Assembly (NCBI RefSeq): GCF_036226885.1
Contig: NZ_CP109027.1
Span: forward strand, 8,432,001-8,496,000
Direction: 5' to 3'
Length of the DNA stretch: 64,000 bases
Origin: Streptomyces sp. NBC_00663
GTDB lineage: Bacteria > Actinomycetota > Actinomycetes > Streptomycetales > Streptomycetaceae
The notes beneath the pieces are model-generated. The model was not told where the DNA came from and did not search any database. It worked only from the letters and a program-made list of their open reading frames with translations. The position numbers and the translations under genes are program-made. Shown one piece after another: positions 40,049 to 49,175 of this stretch. Within the stretch, counting starts at the first letter, position 1. Each line of letters begins with the position of its first letter.

Positions 40049-42571
40049 GTGGCAGCCGAAACGCTCACCGTCGATCTCGGCACCGAGACAGGCCCCTTCC
40101 ACGGCGGCGCCAGCGGCACGCTCTACGGCCTGTACGGCGACGGCGTCCCCAGCCGCGCGGCGGTCGAGGGCATGTATGTCCGCACGGTCGCGACCAAGGC
40201 CCAGGACGGCGTCCAGCACCCCGGCGCGGACGGCCTGGAGATCCTCCCCGCCTTCGTCGCGGCGGGCGGGCGGGACGTCTACCTCTACATGCCCGACATC
40301 CTGCGCGGCTTCCCCTACCAATGGCCCGGCGCGACCGGGGAGGAGCGGCTTGCGGGCTTTGTCGACAGCATCCGCAAGCAGGTCGAACAGGTCCTGACCA
40401 TGGGCGAGTTGGCCTCCCGCATCGTCTACGTGCCGTTCAACGAACCCGAGGGCAACATGTTCGGCGAGGGGGAGTGGAGCTACGACCGCACCTCCTGGCA
40501 CACCGACCCCCGGCACTACTTCGCCGCCTGGCGGGACGTGTACCGCATGATCAAGGACCTCCACCCGGGCGCCCGGATCGCCGGCCCCAACACCTGCGTC
40601 CTCTACCCCGAGGTCAAGGGCTTCCTGCGGTTCGCCCGGGACAACGACGTTCTCCCCGACGTCATCACCTGGCACGAGCTGTCCTCACCCGCCGAGGTGC
40701 GCACGAACGTCGCCGTGTACCGGGCCTGGGAAAGGGAGTTGGGCATCGGTCCGCTCCCCGTCAACCTCAACGAGTACGCGCACAACTACCACCTCTCCGT
40801 CCCGGGCCAGATGATCCAGTGGATCTCCGCGATCGAGGAGTCCAAGGTCGACGCCGACATGGCGTACTGGAACATCGCCGGCAACCTCAACGACTCGGTG
40901 GTGGAGGCCAACAAGGCCAACGGCCAGTGGTGGCTGTTCAACGCCTACGGCCAGTTGACGGGGAACACGGTCGCGGTCACCGCCCCCCACCCGAACGTCC
41001 AGTACACCCTCCAGGGCGTCGCCACGCTCGACCGGGACAAACGGCAGGCGCGGGTGCTGTTCGGCGGGTCCGCAGGCGCCGCCGAGATCGTCGTCGAGCA
41101 CCTCGACCCGGAGATCTTCGGCACGACCGTCCACGTACGACTCCAGGAGATCCCGTGGACGGGACAACTCGGTGCGTCAGGCAGTCCGTTGACGCTACGG
41201 GAGGACGAACTCCCGGTAGTGGACGGCCGACTGGCCCTGCCCCTCGCCGACCTCGACGAGATGTCCGCCTACCAGCTGTTCCTGTCGCCCGCCGGAGCTC
41301 CCGTGTCGTCCCTGGCAGGCCCTCGACGCACGTACGAGGCAGAGGACGCCGCGTACACCGGCAGCGGTTACGCGAAGAACGGCCCCGAAGGGTCCCCGAC
41401 GGACGTCGACAGGTTCGCCACCTCCGGCGGCCATCACGTCGGCGGTCTGCGCACCGGTTCCGACCTCGTCCTCGCCTTCGACGTCGAGGTCCCGCGGGAC
41501 GGGACGTACGACCTCCGTGTGTACGCCAACTCCCACAACCAGGCCGACCTCGTGCGCGAACACGGCCCCACCAACGTCTTCCTGCGCGTCGACGGCGAAG
41601 ACCCGCGCGAACTGCTCGTGCCCCTCGGCTACAAGTGGGCCGTATGGGGCCACACCGACACCACGGTCCACCTCACCGCGGGACCGCACCGCATCACCCT
41701 CGCCGCCCAGGACCCCGAGCTCGGCGCGACCCGGGGCGACGCGGTCGTCGACCGGATCGAACTCGCCCCGCGCGACACGGAATCCCTCGTGACCTACGAC
41801 GCCGTGTACGCGGCCCTCGGCGACGGCGCACGCGTCCACGGCTCGGCGGCCCTGCTCCCGCGCGGCGGCACCGTGACGTTCTGGGTGCACGCGGAGGACG
41901 ACGGGGAGGCCGCGGTGACCCTCGCGGGGGAGGGCGAGGGTGTGCTGACCGTCAACGGCGAGGAGATCGACGCCGATCCGCACACGGAGGTCCCGCTCTT
42001 CCTCGCCGCAGGCGTCAACAAGGTGGCGGTGACGGCGACTTCGGACCGGCTCGTCGTGGACCGGCTGAGCGTGGGGCCCTCGCGGGGCCTGCTGCCGACC
42101 AGGACCTACCGGGCCGGGGACGGCGAACTGACCGGCACCGCGAGGGTGGGCGCCTTCTCGTACGCCACCGGCGGCAAGGCCGTCGACGGCGTGGGCCGCG
42201 GCCCCGGCAACGCGCTCACCCTGACCGTGACGGCGGACCGCCCCGGACGCCACGCCCTGACGATCCGCTACGCCAACGGCGAGCAGCCGCCCGGCACCCA
42301 CTACAACCCCGACCCGGTCTGCCGCCACGCCGACATCACCGTCAACGGCGACAGCACCCGGCGCGTGCTGTTCCCCACGACCTTCCACTTCAACAACTTC
42401 TGGCAGCTCGCCGTCCCCGTCACACTCCGACAGGGCGTCAACACCGTCACGTTCACCGCCGACGAACTCCCCGACTTCGACGGCGCCACGAAGAACACCC
42501 ACGGCCGGCGCTCCGCGCACGCCCCGGTCATCGACACGGTGACGGTGACACCACTCGCCCCACGGCCCTAG
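40049..42571 (+). CDS. Clan-A-like glycoside hydrolase with CBM-like modules, no signal peptide
   Basis: This 840-residue protein starts with a TIM-barrel-like domain (about 1-300) bearing PFNEPEGN (Glu132, likely acid/base) and NLNEYAH (Glu242, likely nucleophile), a spacing typical of clan GH-A retaining enzymes. A beta-domain follows to about 425. Then come two CBM35/CBM6-like jelly rolls (TYEAEDAAYTGSGYAKNG near 430 and TYRAGDGELTGTARVGAFSYATGGKAVDGVGRG near 690) around another beta module. There is no signal peptide: it starts MAAETLTVDLGTETGPF, so it is probably cytoplasmic or exported unusually. GTG 40049 follows GAGGGA. Substrate unknown. Confidence 0.72.
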   Translation: MAAETLTVDLGTETGPFHGGASGTLYGLYGDGVPSRAAVEGMYVRTVATKAQDGVQHPGADGLEILPAFVAAGGRDVYLYMPDILRGFPYQWPGATGEERLAGFVDSIRKQVEQVLTMGELASRIVYVPFNEPEGNMFGEGEWSYDRTSWHTDPRHYFAAWRDVYRMIKDLHPGARIAGPNTCVLYPEVKGFLRFARDNDVLPDVITWHELSSPAEVRTNVAVYRAWERELGIGPLPVNLNEYAHNYHLSVPGQMIQWISAIEESKVDADMAYWNIAGNLNDSVVEANKANGQWWLFNAYGQLTGNTVAVTAPHPNVQYTLQGVATLDRDKRQARVLFGGSAGAAEIVVEHLDPEIFGTTVHVRLQEIPWTGQLGASGSPLTLREDELPVVDGRLALPLADLDEMSAYQLFLSPAGAPVSSLAGPRRTYEAEDAAYTGSGYAKNGPEGSPTDVDRFATSGGHHVGGLRTGSDLVLAFDVEVPRDGTYDLRVYANSHNQADLVREHGPTNVFLRVDGEDPRELLVPLGYKWAVWGHTDTTVHLTAGPHRITLAAQDPELGATRGDAVVDRIELAPRDTESLVTYDAVYAALGDGARVHGSAALLPRGGTVTFWVHAEDDGEAAVTLAGEGEGVLTVNGEEIDADPHTEVPLFLAAGVNKVAVTATSDRLVVDRLSVGPSRGLLPTRTYRAGDGELTGTARVGAFSYATGGKAVDGVGRGPGNALTLTVTADRPGRHALTIRYANGEQPPGTHYNPDPVCRHADITVNGDSTRRVLFPTTFHFNNFWQLAVPVTLRQGVNTVTFTADELPDFDGATKNTHGRRSAHAPVIDTVTVTPLAPRP

Positions 42572-43620
42572 AGGACGTCCGTCGCCGTCCGCCGGTAGCC
42601 CGAGCGGCGGTCGTCGATGTCCTCCCAACGGTCGCCGTAGATGTTCCGTACGACGGCGGGCTCCCGTACGAAGTCGTGCGGGAAGCCCAGTTCCACCGCG
42701 CTCACCTCGTCGAGGCGGGCGACCGCGTCGGCGTCGAGGCGGACCTCGCCACAGCCGAGGTTGTCGGCGAGCTGGTGCTCCTTGGTGGCCGCGATGATCG
42801 GCACGACGTTCCCGGGGCGCCCGAGGAGCCAGGCCAGGGCCACCTGTGCCGGGCTCCAGCCACCCTGCTCGGCGATCTCCAGGACGGCGGTGATGACCTC
42901 CTCCTGCCGCGGGTTCGGCCCATCGCCCCACGCGTCGAGCCGGCCCGTCTCGCCCCGCCGGTACTTGCCGGTGAGCTTCCCGGCCGCCAGCGGCGCCCAC
43001 GCGAACACCGCCTGGCCGAACGCCCGTGCCTGCGGCAGGAGTTCGCGCTCCGGCGTCCGCTCCAGCAGGTTGTAGCGCAGCTGCGAACCGGCGAAGGCGG
43101 TCCAACCCCGCAGCTCCGCGAGCGTGTTGGCCTGCGAGATCTCCCACGCCGGCCAGTCCGAGACGCCGACGTACAGCACCTTGCCCGTCCGTACGAGATC
43201 GTCCAGCGCCCGCATCACCTCGTCGACCGGGGTGAAGTTGTCCCGCGCGTGCACCCACAGCACGTCCAGCCGGTCGGTGCGCAGCCGCTCCAGACTCGCC
43301 TCCACCGACTGCACCAGGTTCTTGCGGTGGTTGCCGGCCGCGTTGACGTCCCCCGGGCGGGTCCCGCACGTGTACTTGCTCGCCAGGACGAACTCCTCGC
43401 GCCGGCCTGCCAGGAGCTCGCCGAGAATCCGCTCCGAGTCACCGCCCGCGTAGATGTCCGCGGTGTCGAGGAAGTTGCCGCCCGCGTCGGCGTAGGCGTC
43501 CAGAAGCCGGGCGCTGGTGTCCTTGTCGGAGCCGTAGGCGGGGTCGTCGCCCATGACCATGGTGCCGAGTGCGAGTTCGCTCACGCGCAGGCCGGTCTTG
43601 CCGAACAGTGTGTAACGCAC
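42568..43620 (-). CDS. Aldo/keto reductase
   Basis: This 350-residue NADPH-dependent reductase has the AKR tetrad: Asp in NFLDTADIYAGG, Tyr in the same segment, Lys in LASKYTCG and His in VHARD. The C-terminal part has IIAATKEHQLADNLG, binding the cofactor. It reduces aldehydes or ketones of sugars or other metabolites. ATG 43620 is the clear start (MRYTLFGKTGLRVSELALGTM). Its stop codon overlaps that of the convergent glycoside hydrolase gene by 3 bp, so the two mRNAs share their 3' ends. Confidence 0.93.
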   Translation of the reverse strand: MRYTLFGKTGLRVSELALGTMVMGDDPAYGSDKDTSARLLDAYADAGGNFLDTADIYAGGDSERILGELLAGRREEFVLASKYTCGTRPGDVNAAGNHRKNLVQSVEASLERLRTDRLDVLWVHARDNFTPVDEVMRALDDLVRTGKVLYVGVSDWPAWEISQANTLAELRGWTAFAGSQLRYNLLERTPERELLPQARAFGQAVFAWAPLAAGKLTGKYRRGETGRLDAWGDGPNPRQEEVITAVLEIAEQGGWSPAQVALAWLLGRPGNVVPIIAATKEHQLADNLGCGEVRLDADAVARLDEVSAVELGFPHDFVREPAVVRNIYGDRWEDIDDRRSGYRRTATDVL

Positions 43621-43697
43621 GATCAGTTCCCCTTCGAGCAGGTCGTCGTGCGTCCGACGCTACGAGGTGGAGCGCGCTCCAGGGCAAGCCGTACCGC

Positions 43698-44462
43698 TCA
43701 GCCCTCCGCGCCGGCCGGATACACCCCGAACATCGCCCCACCGGAATCCCGCAGCACCGCGATCCGGGGGCCGTCGGGCACCGACGTGGGCTCCATGAGG
43801 ACGGTGCCGCCCGCCTCGGTCGCCGCGGCCGCGGTGGCGTCGACGTCCTCCACCGCGAAGTACGGCAGCCAGTGCGGCGGTACCTCGGGCGGGAACTTGT
43901 CGTCCATCCTGACCATGCCGCCGAAGTCGGCGCCGTCGAGACCCCACTGCGTGTAGCGCTCGGAGGCGTTGACGCTCCAGCCGAACACCGCGGTGTAGAA
44001 CTCCACGGCCCGCTCCGGCGCCCGGCACAGCAGCTCCACCCAGCCCAGCGAACCGGGGGCGTTGATCAGTCCGGCTCCCTCGAACCCCTGGGCCTGCCAC
44101 AGCTGGAAGCCGGCGCCCTGGGTGTCGGTCGCGGACGCGAAGCGCCCCATGCCGGGAACGTCGGCCGGTTCCGCCGGCACGGTCCCGCCGGCCGACCTGA
44201 TCTTCGCCACGGCGTCGTCGAGGTCCGTCACCGCGAACGTCACGAACCACGAGCACGGCCGCCCCTCCGCGCCGAGCGGCACCATCCCCGCGACCGGGAG
44301 ATGGCCGACGTACGCCATCGTGTACCCGTCCATCCCCTCCTGCGCGTCGGTCTCCGTCCGCCAGCCGAAGAGTTCGCCGTAGAACCGCCTGCCCGCCTCC
44401 AGATCCGGTGTTCCCACCTCGGCCCAGCAGGGCCCACCGGCCACCGGCTTGTCGAGCCTCAT
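43698..44462 (-). CDS. Two-domain VOC (glyoxalase/bleomycin-resistance fold) protein
   Basis: This 254-residue protein consists of two VOC modules: CWAEVGTPDLEAGRRFYGELFGW ... FVTFAVTDLDDAVAKIRSAGG, and WVELLCRAPERAVEFYTAVFGW ... YFAVEDVDATAAAATEAGG, ending in FGVYPAG. Paired modules form the metal-binding cup of dioxygenases, glyoxalases or antibiotic-binding proteins. Similar proteins are called hydroxylases in streptomycetes without proof. ATG 44462 is chosen because the conserved fold begins there; the longer frame to 44594 lacks a ribosome site. Confidence 0.87.
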   Translation of the reverse strand: MRLDKPVAGGPCWAEVGTPDLEAGRRFYGELFGWRTETDAQEGMDGYTMAYVGHLPVAGMVPLGAEGRPCSWFVTFAVTDLDDAVAKIRSAGGTVPAEPADVPGMGRFASATDTQGAGFQLWQAQGFEGAGLINAPGSLGWVELLCRAPERAVEFYTAVFGWSVNASERYTQWGLDGADFGGMVRMDDKFPPEVPPHWLPYFAVEDVDATAAAATEAGGTVLMEPTSVPDGPRIAVLRDSGGAMFGVYPAGAEG

Positions 44463-44568
44463 GCCGCCACGACCCTTCTGCCGACGCGAGTACCCCTCTC
44501 GCACGCTAGCCCCGGCGGTGTGCGGCTGCCATTCGGTGGGGTGCCGAGGAGGCCGCGGTCCCGGTGCA

Positions 44569-44736
44569 TCACCGCCCGAACCACCACCCGACACCTCCCG
44601 AGCCGACCAGAGCTCCGAGGAGCATCAGCAGCCCGGCAGGCACGCGCTCGACCGTGATGCGCGTGCCTCCGATCCGAAGGTCGAGGAAGCGACGCGAGTC
44701 CGCCCGCTTCACAGGGACAGGGGTGCGCTCGGGCAT
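44569..44736 (-). CDS. Small single-helix membrane protein, 55 residues
   Basis: This ORF starts MPERTPVPVKRADSRRFLDL, has a short basic/beta segment and then one hydrophobic helix rich in Leu and Gly (AGLLMLLGALVGSGGVGWW), ending FGR. The composition is that of a small membrane protein, and third positions are mostly G/C. The ribosome site is weak. It lies 106 bp upstream of the VOC gene on the same strand. I recognise no family. Confidence 0.45.
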   Translation of the reverse strand: MPERTPVPVKRADSRRFLDLRIGGTRITVERVPAGLLMLLGALVGSGGVGWWFGR

Positions 44737-44943
44737 GGCTCATCAGTTCCGTTCACGGGTGGGAGTTCGAGGGCGCCGGATCGCGCCGACCACAGAGTGG
44801 CATGCGGAGCAGGGCGTCTTCCGGAAATCCACCAGGATATGCATATAACCGTCGCTCGATGGGGTCAACTTCCCGACAGCAGAACGGATTTGGGCCCGGG
44901 CGAGAAGAGGGAGCGGCACCTCGGCCCTGCGGGGGAGAGGTCT

Positions 44944-45336
44944 TCAGATGCCCGGCCGGTACCGGATCGGATGGTCCGCCGGTACCTCCACCAGCACGAT
45001 CCGTGTCCCGTCCGGATCGGCGATCCACATCTCGATCAGCCCCCAGGGCTCCTTCACCGGTGGCCGTGCGATCTCGACGCCCTTCGCCAGCAGCTCCTGG
45101 TGCGCCGCGGTCACGTCCTCGACCTGCATCCACAGCTGTACCGCCGGGGACGGCGGGGTGTCGGAGCGGCCGGAGAGCTCCAGGAAGCCGCCGCCGAGGA
45201 AGTAGACGGTGCCGCGGTCCGGTCCCGTGCCGAACTCGCGGTAGACGGCGAGGCCGAGCTGTTCGCCGTAGAAGACACGGGATCGTTCGGGGTCGACGGG
45301 GTGGATGAGGGTCCGGCCGCTCAGTACATGCACCAT
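44944..45336 (-). CDS. VOC-family protein
   Basis: This 130-residue single-module glyoxalase-fold protein has GRTLIHPVDPERSRVFYGEQLGLAVYREFG at the start and VEDVTAAHQELLAKGVEIARPPVKEPWGLIEMWIADPDGTRIVLVEVP at the end; the ADPDGTRIVLVE strand provides the metal-site Glu. It would act as a dimer. Substrate unknown. ATG 45336 is taken; the longer frame to 45600 overlaps the divergent GNAT gene. Confidence 0.85.
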   Translation of the reverse strand: MVHVLSGRTLIHPVDPERSRVFYGEQLGLAVYREFGTGPDRGTVYFLGGGFLELSGRSDTPPSPAVQLWMQVEDVTAAHQELLAKGVEIARPPVKEPWGLIEMWIADPDGTRIVLVEVPADHPIRYRPGI

Positions 45337-45406
45337 GCGGCGGAGCCTAGTGGGGGCGTTACGCTCGACCGTGCCTGTGCCGCACCCGAGAGTGGAGAGA
45401 CGCCCC

Positions 45407-45937
45407 ATGACCGCTGGACTGACCTTCCGCGACGCCACCGACGCCGACGTGGACGCGCTGGTCGCGCTGATCGAGTCGGCGTACCGCGGGGACTCCAGCC
45501 GGACCGGGTGGACCACCGAGGCGGACATCCTGGAGGGGCAGCGGACCGACCCGGAGGGCGTGCTCCAGGTCATCAAGTCGCCCGACAGCCGGCTGCTCAC
45601 CGTCGAGCGCGAGGGCGAGGTCGTCGCCTGCTGCCAGCTCGAACACCGCGGCGACCACGCCTACTTCGGCATGTTCGCGGTCAGCCCCCGGCTCCAGGGC
45701 GGCGGCCTCGGCAAGGTGATCATCGCGGAGGCGGAGCGGACGGCGCGTGAGACCTGGGGTGTCACGGAGATGCACATGACGGTGATCTCCGTACGGAACG
45801 ACCTCATCGCCTGGTACGAGCGCCGCGGCTACCGCCGTACGGGCCGGATGACCCCGTTCCCGTACGGCGACGAGCGCTTCGGCATCCCGCAGCGCGAGGA
45901 CCTGAAGTTCGAGCTGCTGGTCAAGCCGCTCGCGTAA
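45407..45937 (+). CDS. GNAT-family N-acetyltransferase
   Basis: This 176-residue protein has the GNAT fold: LTFRDATDADVDALVALIESAY at the N terminus, the acetyl-CoA loop VSPRLQGGGLGKVIIAEAERTA (QxxGxG/A) and the terminal YERRGYRRTGRMTPFPYGDERFG. It transfers an acetyl group from acetyl-CoA to an amine; the target is unknown. ATG 45407 follows GGAGAG. It ends 3 bp before the convergent GDPD gene. Confidence 0.92.
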   Translation: MTAGLTFRDATDADVDALVALIESAYRGDSSRTGWTTEADILEGQRTDPEGVLQVIKSPDSRLLTVEREGEVVACCQLEHRGDHAYFGMFAVSPRLQGGGLGKVIIAEAERTARETWGVTEMHMTVISVRNDLIAWYERRGYRRTGRMTPFPYGDERFGIPQREDLKFELLVKPLA

Positions 45938-45940
45938 TGG

Positions 45941-46624
45941 TCACGCCGTGAAGCGGGCGGTGCGTTTGATCTCCGAGTAGTCGGTGGTCGCACCGTCCAG
46001 TTGCAGCGCCCGCACGAGACGCAGATGGTCCTGTGTGTTCACCACCCAGCCGATGATCCTCAGGTCCGCCTTGCGGGCGTGCTCGACGATCTCCAGGGTG
46101 ATCCGGCGGATGTTGAGGCAGACGGTCGCCGCCCCGGCCTCCACGGCGCGCTCCACGATGTCGGTGCCGTACCGGCTGCCGATCAGCGCGGTCCGCACGC
46201 CCGGCACCAGACGGGAGACCTCGGCGATCGCCTCGTCATGGAACGAGGACACCTCGACCCGGCCCACCAGGTCCCGCCTGAGCATGACCTCGGCCAGCGC
46301 CCGCGCTGCCGCGAGGTCCTTGATCTCGGCCTGGAGCGGTGCTTGTACCGCCTCCAGGACCTCCTCGAAGACGGGGACGCGTTCGCCGCGGCCCGCGTCC
46401 AGGGTGCGCAGTTCGGCGAGGGTCTTCTCGGCGATCGGACCGGTCCCGTCGGTCGTGCGGTCCACGTCCGTGTCGTGCATGACGACGAGGGCCCCGTCCT
46501 TGCTGAGGTGCAGGTCGAGTTCGATGGCGTCGAAGCCGGCCTGCTGGGCGGCCACGAAGGAACGGAGAGTGTTCTCGGGTTCGAGACCCATGACTCCGCG
46601 ATGACCGATGGTAAGGAAGTTCAA
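45941..46624 (-). CDS. Glycerophosphodiester phosphodiesterase
   Basis: This 227-residue TIM-barrel enzyme has the GDPD motifs GHRGVMGLEPENTLRSF (catalytic His), IELDLHLSKDGALVVMHDTDVDRTTDGTG (metal Glu/Asp and second His) and LQAEIKD (metal Glu). It hydrolyses glycerophosphodiesters to glycerol-3-phosphate and an alcohol, recovering phosphate and polyols from lipids. There is no signal peptide, so it is cytoplasmic, and the length fits the short bacterial form. Confidence 0.94.
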   Translation of the reverse strand: MNFLTIGHRGVMGLEPENTLRSFVAAQQAGFDAIELDLHLSKDGALVVMHDTDVDRTTDGTGPIAEKTLAELRTLDAGRGERVPVFEEVLEAVQAPLQAEIKDLAAARALAEVMLRRDLVGRVEVSSFHDEAIAEVSRLVPGVRTALIGSRYGTDIVERAVEAGAATVCLNIRRITLEIVEHARKADLRIIGWVVNTQDHLRLVRALQLDGATTDYSEIKRTARFTA

Positions 46625-46977
46625 GGTTCAACTCGCTTCCGTCGACGGCGGCTCGGCTTCCGCAGCCTAATGGCCTCGGCCGGTGATGAACCCCTGCGTA
46701 CACGGGGGATCGGGTGACACGAGGGGCGGACCTGGCCGGGACTGTTCTGGCTGGTCACCCTGGGGTGGGCGAGTCCTGCGGGCATTGACCGCCGATGCCG
46801 CCGGAGGCCCCCAAGAGGATCACGTATACCCACCGGGAGCGCCGTCATGGCATCCAACAGGAAAAAGTTCCGTGACCATGCGAGTGCGCAGGATAATTTA
46901 CGGGGCCCCCACTTGCTGGCAGGAACCTCATATGCATACGGTGTCCTTACGTGAGGTTCTCCCGTGGAGGATGGGAC
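46625..46977. other. 353-bp intergenic region with an AT-rich promoter zone
   Basis: The part from about 46850 to 46950 is much more AT-rich than its surroundings (GGATAATTTACGG, CATATGCATAC). GGAAC at 46922 followed 17 nt later by TCC resembles an ECF sigma-E-type promoter. A 35-codon ORF at 46847-46954 has poor codon use and is not called. Confidence 0.5.
46922..46946 (+). promoter_or_regulatory. Possible ECF (sigma-E-like) promoter GGAAC-N17-TCC
   Basis: The element ends about 30 bp upstream of the DUF6421 ATG, leaving a short leader with its ribosome site. The match is to a short consensus from memory, so it is weak evidence alone. Confidence 0.35.
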
Positions 46978-48375
46978 ATGACGGAAATTCTTGTGCAGGC
47001 GGCTACGGAGGAGCAGGTTCCTCCCGCGACCAGGGTGGTGGACCACCCTGCGTGGCCCGTGCTCAAGGGTGCCGTGGAGCGGATCAGGCCCTGGCAGTCC
47101 AAGGACGGGTCGATCGACCTCACGGCCGAGGGTGCCCCGGACCGTGCCACCGCCGCGGCCGCCGTACGCGAGGTCACCGGCGCTGTCGAGGAGCTGTCCC
47201 CGCTGCTGCCCCACGACCGCGCCTACCACGAGGCCCTGGTCAAGGACCTGACGCGCTGGGCCGAGGGCGGCTTCGAGGTGCCCGACTTCCTCGACTCGCT
47301 GCTGGCCTTCCAGCCCGCCAAGGGCCGCGCGGACGGCCTTCAGCACCTGGTCGTCTTCCCGATGTACACGCAGAACGGCAACCCCGACCGCAACCTCGAG
47401 GCGGTCGTCCTGCGCATGGTGTGGCCCGACTGGCTGGCCGAGCTGGAGCGCACCCGCTACGACAACCCGTTGTTCTGCGGCATCAAGTTCGAGGACTTCA
47501 CGGCCGGTTACGACACCAACTCCGCCGTGCTCTTCCCCGAGACGATCGCCGTGCGCGAGGCGCCGGAACGATTCTCCTGGGGTGGCATCTTCTGCGACCG
47601 CGAGGCCGCCCGCTTCCGCGCCGTCACCGACGCCGCCGTCGACATCCTGGGCCTCGACCTGCCCGAGGACATCGCCGCGCTGGTCCACGACCAGAAGCGC
47701 TGCGAGGAGGCGTTCGTCCTGTGGGACATGGTCCACGACCGCACCCACAGCCATGGCGACCTGCCCTTCGACCCCTTCATGATCAAGCAGCGCCAGCCGT
47801 TCTGGATGTACGGCCTCGAAGAGCTGCGCTGCGACCTCACCGCCTTCAAGGAGGCCGTGAAGCTGGAGGCCGACGGCGTCCCGCAGGCCCGTGACGTGCA
47901 GTACACGGTGCTCTTCGACCGCATGTTCCGTTTCCCGGTCACCGGCGAGCGGGTGCGCAACTACGACGGCCTCGGCGGCCAGCTGCTCTTCGCCTACCTG
48001 CACAAGCACGACGTCGTCCGCTGGACCGACAACAAGCTGCACATCGACTGGCAGCGCGCCCCGCAGGTCACCAACCAGCTGTGCGCCGAGATCGAGGACC
48101 TCTACCGGGCGGGCATCGACCGTCCGAAGCTTGTCCACTGGTTCGCCGCGTACGACCTGGTCTCGCAGTACCTCGCCCCGCACCCGGGATCCCGCTGGGC
48201 CAAGGGCCCGGACGCCCTGGACCTGACGCAGCCGCCGCGCAAGCTCGTCGATGACGTGCTTCCGGACGAGTTTCCGCTCAGCATGTTCTATGAGGCACTC
48301 TCCAAGAAGCTCAAGAACGTGATCGCCGGCACCAAGGGCATCCGTGCGGAGAGCGCCGAGCAGGTCGCCGCGTGA
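46978..48375 (+). CDS. DUF6421-family protein, first gene of a conserved operon of unknown function
   Basis: This 465-residue cytoplasmic protein is highly acidic/aromatic and contains a striking VLWDMVHDRTHSHGDLPFDPFMIKQRQPFWMYGLEELRCDL block, whose clustered His, Asp and Glu residues could form a metal site. Other motifs are HLVVFPMYTQNGNPDRNLEAVVLRMVWPDW and NKLHIDWQRAPQVTNQLCAEIEDLYR. From memory this is the family called DUF6421, found mainly in actinobacteria; function unknown. ATG 46978 follows GGAGG. Downstream SDR and aldolase-type genes are closely spaced, so it may supply an enzyme step in a three-protein pathway. Confidence 0.85.
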   Translation: MTEILVQAATEEQVPPATRVVDHPAWPVLKGAVERIRPWQSKDGSIDLTAEGAPDRATAAAAVREVTGAVEELSPLLPHDRAYHEALVKDLTRWAEGGFEVPDFLDSLLAFQPAKGRADGLQHLVVFPMYTQNGNPDRNLEAVVLRMVWPDWLAELERTRYDNPLFCGIKFEDFTAGYDTNSAVLFPETIAVREAPERFSWGGIFCDREAARFRAVTDAAVDILGLDLPEDIAALVHDQKRCEEAFVLWDMVHDRTHSHGDLPFDPFMIKQRQPFWMYGLEELRCDLTAFKEAVKLEADGVPQARDVQYTVLFDRMFRFPVTGERVRNYDGLGGQLLFAYLHKHDVVRWTDNKLHIDWQRAPQVTNQLCAEIEDLYRAGIDRPKLVHWFAAYDLVSQYLAPHPGSRWAKGPDALDLTQPPRKLVDDVLPDEFPLSMFYEALSKKLKNVIAGTKGIRAESAEQVAA

Positions 48376-48425
48376 ACGACCGCGGTACCGAGAACACTGC
48401 ACGGCAAGCTCAGGAGGCGAAGAAC

Positions 48426-49175
48426 ATGGTGGGGAACGGAGCTCTCAGCGGTGCGGTGATCGCGGTGGCGGGCGCGGGTGGACCCGCCGGGCGCGCGACC
48501 CTGCTGCGCCTGGCCGAGGCCGGTGCGACCGTCGTAGGCGCGGACAACGACCCCGAGCGCCTCGCGGAGGCCGTGGACGCCGCCCGCTACAGCGCCGGGG
48601 GCGCCACGGTCACCGGGGAACCGGTCGACCTGCTGGACCTGGACTCCACGCGCGACTGGGCCACCCGTATCGAGAAGGACTTCGGCCGGGTCGACGGCGT
48701 CGTCCACCTCGTCGGCGGCTGGCGCGGCAGCGAGACCTTCATCAAGACCAGCCTCGACGACTGGGACTTCCTGGAGCTGCTGCTCATCCGCACAGTGCAG
48801 CACACCTCCCTGGCCTTCTCCGAGGCGCTCCAGCGCAGCGACCGCGGCCGCTACGTCCTGATCAGCGCGGCCGGCGCGAGCAACCCCACCGCGGGCAACG
48901 CCGCGTACGCCGCCGCCAAGGCCGCCGCCGAGGCGTGGACGCTCGCCATGGCAGACTTCTTCCGCAAGGCCGGGGCCGGCGAGGAGCTCACCTCCGCCGC
49001 CACGATCCTGGTGGTCAAGGCCCTGGTGCACGACGCGATGCGCGCCGAGCGACCCAACGCCAAGTTCGCGGGCTTCACGGACGTCAAGGATCTGGCCGGA
49101 GCCATCGCCGAGGTCTGGGACAAGCCCGCCGGAGAAGTGAACGGAAACCGTCTGTGGCTCACCGAGAAGCCGTGA
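48426..49175 (+). CDS. SDR-family oxidoreductase in the DUF6421 operon
   Basis: This 249-residue protein has a Rossmann N terminus (AVIAVAGAGGPAGRATLLRLAEAGATVVGAD), DGVVHLVGGWRG, a catalytic S-Y-K set (ISAAGASNPTAGNAAYAAAKAA) and the C-terminal WLTEKP. The Gly motif GAGGPAG is an atypical form of TGxxxGxG, so this is a divergent SDR. ATG 48426 follows AGGAGG at 8 nt. GTG 48372 is in frame and overlaps the DUF6421 stop as GTGA, so the start is not settled. It ends overlapping the next gene by 4 bp. Confidence 0.88.
   Translation: MVGNGALSGAVIAVAGAGGPAGRATLLRLAEAGATVVGADNDPERLAEAVDAARYSAGGATVTGEPVDLLDLDSTRDWATRIEKDFGRVDGVVHLVGGWRGSETFIKTSLDDWDFLELLLIRTVQHTSLAFSEALQRSDRGRYVLISAAGASNPTAGNAAYAAAKAAAEAWTLAMADFFRKAGAGEELTSAATILVVKALVHDAMRAERPNAKFAGFTDVKDLAGAIAEVWDKPAGEVNGNRLWLTEKP

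Noticed and set aside
46847..46954. 35-codon ORF upstream of DUF6421 with a GGGAG site
   Set aside because: Codon use is unlike the rest (AAT, TTA, AAA) and the DNA is an AT-rich promoter zone. A leader peptide cannot be fully excluded.
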